A stretch of 64,000 nucleotides of DNA, from NCBI RefSeq assembly GCF_900625095.1, contig NZ_LR130760.1, positions 2,610,528 to 2,674,527 of the forward strand. The letters are read 5' to 3'. This DNA comes from Acinetobacter ihumii (GTDB lineage: Bacteria; Pseudomonadota; Gammaproteobacteria; Pseudomonadales; Moraxellaceae). This document shows, one piece after another, positions 8,074-15,790 of this stretch; position 1 is the first letter of the stretch, and each line of letters opens with the position of its first letter. The notes beneath the pieces are model-generated. The model was not told where the DNA came from. It made no database searches and saw nothing but the letters and a program-made list of their open reading frames with translations. Made by a program: the position numbers and the translations under genes.

Positions 8074-8745
8074 TTATACGTTGAAAGAAAAGAGGATATA
8101 AAAAATAAAAATTAAACCAACAAGAAATATAACTATCTTAGTCCCATTTTTGCTTGGCTCTTGATAAGTAGGCTTTTCTATAATTATTGGTTTTTCTATA
8201 ATTTGAAGTTCTCGCCAAGCTTTCAATTCTTGAGAGCTTACATACCAATCAGTTCTATTTCTTTGAGAAAATTTAGAGTTATTATGAAGGGGATTAGAAG
8301 CCCTAATTTCGGCTAACAATAAGTTAATAAATCTAAATCCTTCTTCCTTAAATCTTTGTATTTCTTCTTGATTTAACTCAATGTCAAAAAAATACTCACC
8401 ATGGGTATCTACCATTATTCCAACTTCCAAGAGATATTCACCATTTTTTTCAGCAAAATAACAATCTCTATTCCAACGTAATATTTTAGGTTGGTTAGGC
8501 TGATCAGTAGTAATCACTTGGCATAAATATAAAAATCTAAGACAAGCCTGATATTCAGATGCATAAGTTATATTTTCTATAACTTTTCCATCATTAAGAG
8601 TTAAGACATGCCAAGACTTATCAGTTAATCTTATACACCAGCTCTTCGATTTTTTTTTAAAACATAATTCGTTGTTGTGGCAATTGAGCAATCTCGCTTT
8701 GTTCGATGAGAACAATGTTTGAATATTATTCAAGTTAAGAGACAT
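8074..8745 (-). CDS. AT-rich orphan protein with C-terminal membrane anchor
   Basis: 223 residues, beginning MSLNLNNIQTLFSS, not recognised. The body is soluble and rich in charged residues, with an EVGIMVDTHGEYFFDIELNQEEIQ stretch in the middle. The last ~22 residues (KIVIFLVGLIFIFYILFSFNV) form one membrane helix, suggesting a tail-anchored protein facing the cytoplasm. The gene is visibly more AT-rich than its neighbours and lies entirely between two inverted dif-like sites, which suggests acquisition by Xer recombination. An AAGGAA ribosome site lies about 12 bases before the ATG at 8745; a TTG at 8778 would give a slightly longer form. Function unknown. Confidence 0.65.
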   Translation of the reverse strand: MSLNLNNIQTLFSSNKARLLNCHNNELCFKKKSKSWCIRLTDKSWHVLTLNDGKVIENITYASEYQACLRFLYLCQVITTDQPNQPKILRWNRDCYFAEKNGEYLLEVGIMVDTHGEYFFDIELNQEEIQRFKEEGFRFINLLLAEIRASNPLHNNSKFSQRNRTDWYVSSQELKAWRELQIIEKPIIIEKPTYQEPSKNGTKIVIFLVGLIFIFYILFSFNV

Positions 8746-8814
8746 AAAAGAATGAGTTCCTTTTTTTATATTTAGCAAAGTAACAGATATTAAATTAATG
8801 TTCTCTCAATGCTT

Positions 8815-8842
8815 ATTTAACATAATGGGCGTTATACGAAGT
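8815..8842 (-). other. dif-like XerC/XerD recombination site (right, inverted)
   Basis: Read on the minus strand: XerC-type arm ACTTCGTATAA (8842-8832), spacer CGCCCA (8831-8826), XerD-type arm TTATGTTAAAT (8825-8815). Twenty of the 22 arm positions match the left site; the spacers differ. The orientation is opposite to the left site, as in plasmid pdif modules of Acinetobacter. Confidence 0.75.
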
Positions 8843-9081
8843 GATTTTTTAAAATTTATTATTTTTCAATAAATTAGTCGTTTTACATAATCCTAAAATT
8901 CCTCAAAAATCTGCTTTGGAAACAATGCGGAGTTTTTTTGAGCAACTTTGATACTTCTTGCCAATAAAATTGCTTAAAAAACATCCAAAAAATCACTTTT
9001 TCCTGATTTCTTAAGCGTCACACATTTGAAATAATCCCCAATTTCTGCGGATAAACTTTGGGATAATTTTTAAAGCATTTC
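8843..9081. other. Gene-free AT-rich spacer
   Basis: With the flanking signals this belongs to a 520-base stretch without protein genes (8779-9298). Apart from the dif-like site at its left and the small-RNA locus at its right, I see no open frame with a ribosome site and no clear repeat. Confidence 0.6.
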
Positions 9082-9083
9082 GC

Positions 9084-9101
9084 TGTACGTTTTGGCGTAC
9101 A
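9084..9101 (+). promoter_or_regulatory. GacA-type upstream activating palindrome
   Basis: TGTACG, six bases, CGTACA; with two more matching pairs outside, the inverted repeat spans 9082-9103 with 8-bp arms. The Pseudomonas GacA box is TGTAAG-N6-CTTACA, so this differs by one symmetric base per arm. The -10 candidate TATGAT starts 45 bases after the box ends, and CCAATAGCCAG lies between at 9119-9129. The same spacing is found at 61445-61512. Confidence 0.65.
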
Positions 9102-9145
9102 GCCATTCAGGAAATTCACCAATAGCCAGATCCCCATAGATTTCC

Positions 9146-9151
9146 TATGAT
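9146..9151 (+). promoter_or_regulatory. -10 element of the small-RNA promoter
   Basis: TATGAT, with a weak -35 (TAGCCA, 9123-9128) 17 bases upstream inside the conserved CCAATAGCCAG. A weak -35 plus an upstream palindrome suits an activator-dependent promoter. Expected transcription start near 9158. Confidence 0.55.
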
Positions 9152-9157
9152 GAACCC

Positions 9158-9285
9158 ATCGAGAACAGGATGTTCGAAGACATAAAACAACGATAATTAG
9201 TCAATCATCAGGATCGTGAAGCAAGACAGGAGTCATGCTTAAGCAGCAAATACGAGAAACCCAGACAGGATGTCTGGGTTTTTTT
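9158..9285 (+). ncRNA. Predicted Rsm/Csr-type regulatory RNA 1 (about 128 nt)
   Basis: A gene-free transcript unit with four AGGA motifs, at 9167-9170, 9210-9213, 9228-9231 and 9267-9270. Three sit at hairpin tips: GAACA/TGTTC around 9163-9175, AAGCA-GAC/GTC-TGCTT around 9219-9240, and the terminator stem. CsrA/RsmA proteins bind GGA in such loops, and RNAs with many copies (RsmX/Y/Z, CsrB/C) titrate them. The length is close to Pseudomonas RsmZ. Its promoter carries a GacA-like box. The start site is inferred, the 3' end is well defined. It could instead be an unrelated small RNA, but the motif density and promoter argue against that. Confidence 0.7.
9257..9285 (+). terminator. Terminator of small RNA 1
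   Basis: Perfect 11-bp stem (AAACCCAGACA with its complement) closing on a GGA loop, followed by seven T. The loop makes the terminator itself a CsrA-type site. Confidence 0.9.
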
Positions 9286-9298
9286 AATGCAATATGAC

Positions 9299-9631
9299 TT
9301 ATTTTGTAGTCAATGCCTGACCTTCAAAGCTGATACCATCCCAGCCATGTTGCATAAACTGACGAATATTTTGGTGGTCTGTACCTTCTGGCGTAGAAAC
9401 TACCGCTGCATAATGTTCAGCAAATAAGCTTAAAGTTTGAGCTTGATCTAAACCTTCAATTTGAGCAAAGGAAAATACTTTCGCGCTGCCTTGGTTCTCT
9501 GTTGCAGCATTGTGCTGTTGACCATTTTTAAATGCAGTAGGGGTATGATTAAAACGTGCTTCAATATGTGCAAGAACGTCAGAAAATTTTGCTTGACCAT
9601 TTTCAAGTTGTGTCAATAATTCCAATGCCAT
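9299..9631 (-). CDS. HopJ type III effector family protein
   Basis: 110 residues matching the HopJ family: LLTQLENGQAKFSDVLAHIEARFNHTPTAFKNG at the start, then TENQGSAKVFSFA and a C-terminal IRQFMQHGWDGISFEG. HopJ was named in Pseudomonas syringae effector screens, but the family is widespread in bacteria without type III secretion and is probably a housekeeping protein. No secretion system is visible in this window. A GGA ribosome site lies 6 bases before the ATG. It converges with the small RNA upstream of it. Function unknown. Confidence 0.85.
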   Translation of the reverse strand: MALELLTQLENGQAKFSDVLAHIEARFNHTPTAFKNGQQHNAATENQGSAKVFSFAQIEGLDQAQTLSLFAEHYAAVVSTPEGTDHQNIRQFMQHGWDGISFEGQALTTK

Positions 9632-9773
9632 GATATTCCGTAATTCAATGAAGAGCCAAAAGAGATGGCTAGCATACCATTGAATATAAAATGATGAGAC
9701 ATTGAATTGAACAGATCATGCACAGGACAGATCAATATAGAGGTGAGGAAACTGTAGATTAAAGTAGTAGTGT

Positions 9774-9799
9774 TGTGGATAACTTAATCTTTATACACA
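9774..9799. promoter_or_regulatory. Inverted pair of DnaA boxes
   Basis: TGTGGATAA at 9774-9782 is the complement of the consensus DnaA box TTATCCACA, and TTATACACA at 9791-9799 fits TTATNCACA. They face each other 8 bases apart, in the gap between rpmE2 and hopJ. Binding is inferred from sequence only. Confidence 0.5.
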
Positions 9800-9815
9800 A
9801 GACTAAAATTAAGCC

Positions 9816-9857
9816 AAAAAAAGAAGCCTAAGAGGAGGAGATATGTCCTTAGGCTTC
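9816..9857 (-). terminator. Terminator of rpmE2
   Basis: 10-bp stem GAAGCCTAAG/CTTAGGCTTC with a 15-nt loop, followed on the minus strand by seven T. Confidence 0.85.
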
Positions 9858-9895
9858 GAATAATACGATTTTAAAAGATAAAACTTAAAACAAGA

Positions 9896-10144
9896 TTAAC
9901 GTTTAAAACGTGAAAAACGTTTGTTAAAGCTTGCGACACGACCTTCATTACTGGCTTGACGTACTTCACCAGTGTAAAAAGGATGCGATGCACTTGAAAT
10001 ATCCAAAGTAACATAAGGATAAGTCTTGCCTTCATATTCACGTGTTTGTTTGGTTTGAATGGTGCTGCCAATCACGAAATAGGCATCTGCATTTGTATCG
10101 TGGAACAGGACTTCTTTATATTCAGGATGTATACCGTTACGCAT
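9896..10144 (-). CDS. rpmE2: 50S ribosomal protein L31, type B (zinc-free)
   Basis: 82 residues beginning [17 protein letters not shown], with [12 protein letters not shown] and a basic end [14 protein letters not shown]: a type B L31 (YkgM). It has no cysteines, unlike the zinc-binding L31, so it is the C-minus paralogue that replaces the zinc form on ribosomes when zinc is scarce. This fits the Zur-like palindrome upstream. GGAGG lies 8 bases before the ATG. A strong terminator follows the gene. Confidence 0.95.
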   Translation of the reverse strand: MRNGIHPEYKEVLFHDTNADAYFVIGSTIQTKQTREYEGKTYPYVTLDISSASHPFYTGEVRQASNEGRVASFNKRFSRFKR

Positions 10145-10175
10145 GGGAAAGCCTCCAGTTAAATTGATTTATATT

Positions 10176-10196
10176 GATATGTTATATTATTTCAAT
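10176..10196 (-). promoter_or_regulatory. Candidate Zur operator
   Basis: GATATGTTATATTATTTC begins an imperfect palindrome that closely follows the proteobacterial Zur consensus (GAAATGTTATA and its mirror). It lies 32 bases before the rpmE2 start. The left half matches better than the right. Confidence 0.5.
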
Positions 10197-10256
10197 AAAA
10201 TAATCAAATCTGGAAGCTGATACGATCGTAACATGCTGTATTAAAATAAAATTGAA

Positions 10257-11549
10257 TTAGCTTGGTACTAATTCCTCGAAAAGATCATTCAAATTATCGT
10301 CGACTTTAAGTTGAATCAAATTCCAGTAATGTCCTGAAATGGTTCGATTCACCATTAATGTATCAGGTGATGGCTTAAACACATCCCAATATTTCAGGGA
10401 TTTTTTGACAAGAATGACACCATCATGATGCGCTGAATTTTCAGCAAAATTATAGGAAGTGGTGAGTGGGCGAAGTAGCACTTCAAGCCATTGTAAATAA
10501 AGTTCCTGTGGAAATAAGCCTTTGGCTGAAAGTGCATGTAAGGCATCCAGATGCTCTTCAATCACTGGGATGTTCTCTTGACGTGCAGCTTGAACCAGTT
10601 GTTTAAAATGCATGATGACATCAGGACTCAGAGTTTTTACGCCACCAAAATCATAAATAATCACGGTGCCATCTTCACGAAAAGCAAAATTGCCCGGATG
10701 CGGATCGCAATGAAAACGTTTCAGATAAAATATTTCTTGACCCAGAGCGCGTATTAGACGACGTCCGATCTGATTACGCACCTCAACAGGCCATGTGCTT
10801 GCGGTTTCAATGGATTCACCGCGTTCCAGACTTAAAGTTAAAATACGTCTTGATGAATAGTCTTTATACACGGTAGGAATAATAATTTTAGGATCAAGCT
10901 GCTCGTGGAAGGTTTTAAACACTTCCAGATTTTGCGCCTCAATTTCGTAGTTCAATTCGTCTGACAAGCTGTCCTGAATCTCTGCAAACAGTTTGTCTTG
11001 AAGTTTTTTATCAATTTTAATCACACCCATCAGGCGCAGCGCAAGCCGAACCTGTTTTAAATCACTTTCGCAGGCTTCATCGACGCCTGGATATTGAACT
11101 TTAACCACGACTTGCTGCCCATTGGGCAAGGTTGCACGATGGACTTGTCCGATAGAGGCGGCAGCAAAAGGCTGTTGCTCAAAAGATTGAAAGGCTTGTA
11201 GTAACGGCTTACCCAATTCTTTTTCAACTTGTTGTTGAATGGCACTAAAAGGTACAGCAGGTGCTTGACGTTGTAATTTGGCAATGGCTTTGGCAACTTC
11301 TGGCGGGAAAATGTCTTTATATTGAGACGCAATTTGTCCCACTTTCATGACCGCGCCTTTCATTTCACCGAGTGTGTCTGCAATTTGAACACCGATGTCC
11401 TGAAAGAGTTTACTTTTGGCAGCAAGTTTTTGTTCCTCATCGGCATTCAGGTTACGAATTGAATTGGAAACCGTTTTGCTCGCAATACTGGCGGTCATAC
11501 CCGCAAGTTTCATAAAGCGCCGACCGGGAGAACTCGCATTTTTTGCCAT
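10257..11549 (-). CDS. ABC1/UbiB-family atypical kinase
   Basis: 430 residues. The ABC1 hallmarks are present: KxGQ as MKVGQIASQ (~65-73), AAASIGQVHRA (~130-140, the Ala-rich loop replacing the usual kinase P-loop), VKVQYPG (Lys ~150), HCDPHPGNF (catalytic/metal region, ~282-290) and DFGG (~300). Family members support ubiquinone synthesis or lipid homeostasis with ATPase activity. The short N-terminus and lack of C-terminal membrane helices set it apart from UbiB itself. It is a monocistronic gene on the minus strand. Confidence 0.85.
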   Translation of the reverse strand: MAKNASSPGRRFMKLAGMTASIASKTVSNSIRNLNADEEQKLAAKSKLFQDIGVQIADTLGEMKGAVMKVGQIASQYKDIFPPEVAKAIAKLQRQAPAVPFSAIQQQVEKELGKPLLQAFQSFEQQPFAAASIGQVHRATLPNGQQVVVKVQYPGVDEACESDLKQVRLALRLMGVIKIDKKLQDKLFAEIQDSLSDELNYEIEAQNLEVFKTFHEQLDPKIIIPTVYKDYSSRRILTLSLERGESIETASTWPVEVRNQIGRRLIRALGQEIFYLKRFHCDPHPGNFAFREDGTVIIYDFGGVKTLSPDVIMHFKQLVQAARQENIPVIEEHLDALHALSAKGLFPQELYLQWLEVLLRPLTTSYNFAENSAHHDGVILVKKSLKYWDVFKPSPDTLMVNRTISGHYWNLIQLKVDDNLNDLFEELVPS

Positions 11550-11798
11550 ATCTAATACCTTTCACTACCTGCGCTGGGATTGTTTGTTGATCATAGGCGA
11601 CAACGCTTAAATTACCTATTTCAAATTGTTAATAAAAGAGAATTAATTCTAAAAACAAAGATTTGTGGAGATTGCAAATTTTATGCAAAGCATTGCAAAA
11701 ACTAATTCATAAACAATGCGTTAATCCTTATAACACGCTCAAATTTTTGGTGCTATGTTGAGCAGTATAAAGCAAAAACAAAGATGAGATGATTCAAC

Positions 11799-13067
11799 AT
11801 GAGCCATTTAAATACTGCTGTTTCTCAACATTCCATACATGCGCAGCGAGCAAATTCTGTGCCATTACAGGTATTTGAACAACCTGAAAATGCACACATT
11901 ATTCAAAGTGATGCTGAAGCCATTCAAGTGGCAAAACAATTGGCACAAGAGTTTGCCAAAGAAGCATCCTTGCGTGATCAGGAGCGTCGTTTACCATTAA
12001 ACGAAATTCAACAATATTCTCAAAGCGGTCTCTGGGCGATTACCATTCCTAAGGCATTTGGTGGGGCACAAGTTCGCTATCGTACCTTGGCTGAAGTGGT
12101 CAAGACCATTTCCAGTGTCGATTCGTCACTGGGTCAGTTACCGCAAAACCATTGGGCATTTCTGGAGCATTTACGACTAGATGCCAGTTTGGAGCAACAA
12201 CGTTTTTTCTTTGATCTGGTCTTAAAAGGCATTCGTTTTGGCAATGCATTTTCGGAGAAAGGCAGTAAAACCGTTGCAGATTTGACCACCACCATTCACA
12301 AAACGGCATCGGGCTATGAAGTGAATGGACAGAAATTTTTCGCAACAGGAGCCCTGTTGGCGCACTGGATTCCAATTGTCGCGATTAGTGAGTCGGGTCA
12401 GCCGCATGCTGCATTGGTTCCGCGTGAAACAGAAGGCGTCAATATCATTAATGACTGGTCTGGTTTTGGTCAACGCACCACTGCCAGCGGCACAGTGGAA
12501 CTAAAAAAAGTACCTGTGCGTGAAGAATATGTTGTTCCTATTCATCAGGCTTTTGAACGACCAACAGTTGCGGGTGCAATTTCACAGTTTATTCAAGCGG
12601 CGGTAGATGCAGGTATTGCGCGCGGTGCGATTGAAGAAACCATTCAATATGTGAAAAAACACAGCCGTCCATGGATTGATTCGGGCTTGGAACGTGCCAC
12701 AGATGATCCTTATACCATTGCCAGTATTGGAGATCTCAAAATCAAACTACGCGCTGCGGAAGCTGTTTTGGACTTAGCTGCTGATCAGATTGATTTGGCT
12801 ATCGATGAACCTACAGAAGAACATGTTTCCCAAGCCACTCTGTTGGTTGCAGAAGCAAAAGTGCTAACGACGGAAATTGCTTTATTGGCCGCCAATAAAT
12901 TATTTGAACTTTCTGGAACGCGTTCAACTTTATCAGAACTCAATCTGGATCGTCATTGGCGTAATGCGCGAACTCATACTTTGCATGATCCTGTGCGCTG
13001 GAAATATCACATCGTTGGAAATTACTACTTAAATGGTGTGCAACCACCGCGCCATCCTTGGAGTTGA
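11799..13067 (+). CDS. SfnB-family flavin monooxygenase (sulfur acquisition)
   Basis: 422 residues of the acyl-CoA dehydrogenase fold, in the SfnB/DszC branch. Recognisable pieces are IPKAFGGAQV (~85), SSLGQLPQNHWAFLE, GNAFSEKGSK (~150), FATGALLAHWIP and a C-terminal RHWRNARTHTLHDP with conserved His. The branch uses reduced FMN and O2 to attack organosulfur compounds or related substrates rather than acyl-CoA; SfnB acts in use of dimethyl sulfone-type sulfur. Lacking the acyl-CoA catalytic Glu cannot be proven from reading alone. It is followed 51 bases later by a paralogue. Confidence 0.8.
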   Translation: MSHLNTAVSQHSIHAQRANSVPLQVFEQPENAHIIQSDAEAIQVAKQLAQEFAKEASLRDQERRLPLNEIQQYSQSGLWAITIPKAFGGAQVRYRTLAEVVKTISSVDSSLGQLPQNHWAFLEHLRLDASLEQQRFFFDLVLKGIRFGNAFSEKGSKTVADLTTTIHKTASGYEVNGQKFFATGALLAHWIPIVAISESGQPHAALVPRETEGVNIINDWSGFGQRTTASGTVELKKVPVREEYVVPIHQAFERPTVAGAISQFIQAAVDAGIARGAIEETIQYVKKHSRPWIDSGLERATDDPYTIASIGDLKIKLRAAEAVLDLAADQIDLAIDEPTEEHVSQATLLVAEAKVLTTEIALLAANKLFELSGTRSTLSELNLDRHWRNARTHTLHDPVRWKYHIVGNYYLNGVQPPRHPWS

Positions 13068-13118
13068 GTTTAAACGACGGTCAAGATATTAGGATTAAAA
13101 AATAAACAGGATAAAATC

Positions 13119-14372
13119 ATGAGTCAATTTGAACAGATTAAAGATCAATTGTCATTGGGTGCAGATTACGAAGCCGTTGCTGCTCAGTACCGTCCCATTT
13201 TTGCCAAAATTGCAGAAGGTGCTTTACAGCGCGAACAACAGCGTCAGCTACCGTATGAACAAATTCAGTGGCTTAAGCAGGCTGGTTTTGGTGCTTTACG
13301 TGTTCCAGTGGCCTATGGCGGGGCAGGTGTCTCAGTGGTACAACTTTTCCAGCTTCTAACCGAGCTAGCAAAAGCCGATTCTAATGTGGTGCAGGCATTG
13401 CGTGGGCACTTTGCTTTTGTGGAAGACCGCTTGGTTGCGCATAGTAGTCAGCCACAAACAGAATGGTTTGAACGTTTTGTTGCAGGCGAATTGGTTGGAA
13501 ATGCATGGACAGAAGTGGGTGCAGTTAAAATTGGCGATGTTATCACCCGCGTGACGCAGGATGATGCAACAGGCAAGCTTTTGGTCAATGGTGAAAAATA
13601 TTATTCTACGGGCAGTATTTATGCGGACTGGATTGATTTATTTGCCTATGATGAAGTCAGTCAACAGCATGTGATTGCCGCGATTGATCGTCATGCCACT
13701 GGGGTCACTATTGAAGATGACTGGGATGGCTTTGGTCAAAAAACCACGGGTAGTGGTACTTTGCGTGTACAACAGGTTGAAGTTCCAGCCACGCATATTT
13801 TACCGTTTGATCAGCGCTTTAAATATCAAACTGCTTTTTATCAGGTGGTGCATTTAGCGACATTATCAGGTATTGCTCAAGCAGCGGTGGAGACATTTAG
13901 TCAGGAAGTCCGTGAGCGCAAGCGAATCTTTAGTCATGGCAATGCCGATCTTGCACGACATGATCCACAGGTCTTACAAGTGATTGGTCAGGCATCGGCA
14001 CAAGCCTATGCCAGTGAAGCAATTACACTACGCACAGCTGAAAGCTTGCAACGCGCTTATTTGAGTCATTTTGCTGACTCAGACGTGAAGGAGCATCTTG
14101 CCAATGTCGATGCAGAGCTTGAATCGGCTCAAGGTCAGGTGGTGATTGCGGATCTGGTACTAGAGTTAACCTCAAAGCTATTTAATGCATTAAGTGCTTC
14201 GGCCAGTAGTAGCGCAAAACAACTCGATCGTTTTTGGCGTAATGCGCGAACGGTGTCTTCACATAACCCACTTATTTATAAGGAAAAGGTGATTGGGGAT
14301 TGGGTGGTGAATCAAACTGAATTGCCTTTTGTCTGGCAGATTGGGGCGAGTCCACAAGCAAAATCTGTTTAA
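13119..14372 (+). CDS. Acyl-CoA dehydrogenase-fold monooxygenase (DszC/SfnB-like)
   Basis: 417 residues, a clear paralogue of the preceding gene: VPVAYGGAGVSV (~65), GNAWTEVGAVK (~128), YYSTGSIYADWIDL (~158), DDWDGFGQKTTGSGT (~207), and FWRNARTVSSHNP near the end. The DDWDGFGQ and RNARTVSSHNP motifs mark flavin monooxygenases such as DszC. The tandem order with the SfnB-like gene suggests two steps or two substrates in the same sulfur-scavenging route. No partner flavin reductase lies in the window. The gene ends at a hairpin shared with convergent abeM. Confidence 0.8.
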   Translation: MSQFEQIKDQLSLGADYEAVAAQYRPIFAKIAEGALQREQQRQLPYEQIQWLKQAGFGALRVPVAYGGAGVSVVQLFQLLTELAKADSNVVQALRGHFAFVEDRLVAHSSQPQTEWFERFVAGELVGNAWTEVGAVKIGDVITRVTQDDATGKLLVNGEKYYSTGSIYADWIDLFAYDEVSQQHVIAAIDRHATGVTIEDDWDGFGQKTTGSGTLRVQQVEVPATHILPFDQRFKYQTAFYQVVHLATLSGIAQAAVETFSQEVRERKRIFSHGNADLARHDPQVLQVIGQASAQAYASEAITLRTAESLQRAYLSHFADSDVKEHLANVDAELESAQGQVVIADLVLELTSKLFNALSASASSSAKQLDRFWRNARTVSSHNPLIYKEKVIGDWVVNQTELPFVWQIGASPQAKSV

Positions 14373-14377
14373 AAGTA

Positions 14378-14409
14378 AAATCCTGACCAGTTATTTCGAG
14401 TCAGGATTT
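14378..14409. terminator. Shared hairpin between convergent genes
   Basis: 10-bp stem AAATCCTGAC/GTCAGGATTT with a 12-nt loop. The T-tract is weak on both sides. Confidence 0.5.
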
Positions 14410-14415
14410 GATCAT

Positions 14416-15768
14416 TTAGGGTGTTTGTGCTGACAATTTCCGATTATTGCTATGCAATCTGGCTAAAAGTAATACACATGCAATGCACAGTCCTATAATC
14501 AAGCCGAGCCAGACACCCGCGGGTCCCATCTTAGCCACTCGAGCCAAATAAATCCCGATTGGAAAAGCAATGATCCAATAGGCGATCAGGGTAATCCACA
14601 TAGGACCTTTTGTGTCTTGCATACCGCGTAAACAACCTGCTGCGCCCACCTGCCATGCATCCATCAGTTGATACGCCATAGCAAATAGCAATAAATAGAG
14701 TGCAACATTAAATACGGCTGGATCTTGGGTATAAATGGCAACAATTTGTGGGCGAGCGAACCAGATCAGACTCATGGTACAAATGGCAAAAAAAGTGGCA
14801 GTTGCTAGGCCAAGTTTTTGTACATGGCGCATGGCAATCCAGTTTTTTTCACCATAATACATGCCCACACGAATGGTCAGCGCAATAGCAAGTGACATCG
14901 GAATCATAAACAGTTGCGAGGTGACCGACATGGCAATCTGATGTGCCGCTACCAACGTATCGCCGAGTGGGCTAAGTACAATCGCGCCTGTACTAAAAAT
15001 ACTGACTTCAAAGAACACGGCTAGACCAATGGGAAAACCGAGCTTTAGAATGCGTCGCACCAAATCAGGATTTATTTTGTCCCAAGTGCGAAACACTTGA
15101 GTAGATTGATAGGCTTTGGCCCGATAAATATAACCACCAAGGGTTATAAGCATGAGCCACTGTAAGATCGCCGTGGCAAAACCACAGCCTGCACTGCCCA
15201 AATGTGGCACAGGACCAATGCCATACATAAACAGATAATTGAGAGGAACTAGTGCCACTAATGCCAATAAACTAATCACAGTCACAGGGCGTGGGTAACC
15301 CAGTGCTTCGGAGTAACCTCGTAAAGCTGCATACATGGTGACCGCTGGCATACCAAAGCCAATCGCATGTAAAAACAGTCCAGCTTTGGCTTGTAAACTT
15401 TCGGGTACGCCTAAAATGGGCAACAAAAAAGGCATAAGTTGAAGAACAAGCATGGCGATGATTCCCAGCACCAATGCCACCCAAAGCGATTGACGCACAA
15501 TCACGGGAATACGTTCAGGTGTTCTGGCGCCTTTGGCTTCTGCCACTAACGGCGTGGTGGCAATCATGATCGCACTAAATAGTAACATGACGGGCATCCA
15601 CAAACCGACACCCACCGCAATTGCAGCTAAATCATTGGCAGACAAATGGCCTGCCATAATCGTATCAATCAGCCCAAGACCTGCTTGTGCAAATTGCGTG
15701 ATCAGAATCGGCCACATTAAATGAAAAAGCTGTTTTAACTCAAAGCGGAAACCCGCAGTATTTGACAC
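14416..15768 (-). CDS. abeM: MATE-family multidrug efflux pump AbeM
   Basis: 450 residues with 12 predicted membrane helices. The start (FRFELKQLFHLM, then PILITQFAQAGLGLIDTIMAGHLS) and long conserved stretches such as PVTMYAALRGYSEALG-type segments and GCLRGMQDTKGPMWITL agree closely with A. baumannii AbeM as I remember it. AbeM exports fluoroquinolones, aminoglycosides and dyes in exchange for protons across the inner membrane. It lies 22 bases after a YdcZ-like transporter gene on the same strand, probably one operon. Confidence 0.9.
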   Translation of the reverse strand: MSNTAGFRFELKQLFHLMWPILITQFAQAGLGLIDTIMAGHLSANDLAAIAVGVGLWMPVMLLFSAIMIATTPLVAEAKGARTPERIPVIVRQSLWVALVLGIIAMLVLQLMPFLLPILGVPESLQAKAGLFLHAIGFGMPAVTMYAALRGYSEALGYPRPVTVISLLALVALVPLNYLFMYGIGPVPHLGSAGCGFATAILQWLMLITLGGYIYRAKAYQSTQVFRTWDKINPDLVRRILKLGFPIGLAVFFEVSIFSTGAIVLSPLGDTLVAAHQIAMSVTSQLFMIPMSLAIALTIRVGMYYGEKNWIAMRHVQKLGLATATFFAICTMSLIWFARPQIVAIYTQDPAVFNVALYLLLFAMAYQLMDAWQVGAAGCLRGMQDTKGPMWITLIAYWIIAFPIGIYLARVAKMGPAGVWLGLIIGLCIACVLLLARLHSNNRKLSAQTP

Positions 15769-15790
15769 AAAAAATACTCATCTATAAAAA

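Noticed and set aside
8063..8079. TGTAGG near CTTATA by the left dif site
   Set aside because: The arms are imperfect and 4 bases apart; not a GacA box.
8826..8840. GGGCGTTATAC, resembling the end of an integron attC site
   Set aside because: It is part of a complete 28-bp XerC/XerD site on the other strand; no integron integrase or second attC half is present.
9299..9631. HopJ as evidence for a type III secretion system
   Set aside because: The family is widespread without secretion systems and none is visible here.
11640..11798. A possible sigma-54 promoter upstream of the SfnB-like gene
   Set aside because: The best GG/GC pair is 11 bases apart instead of 10, and the rest of the -24/-12 consensus is missing.
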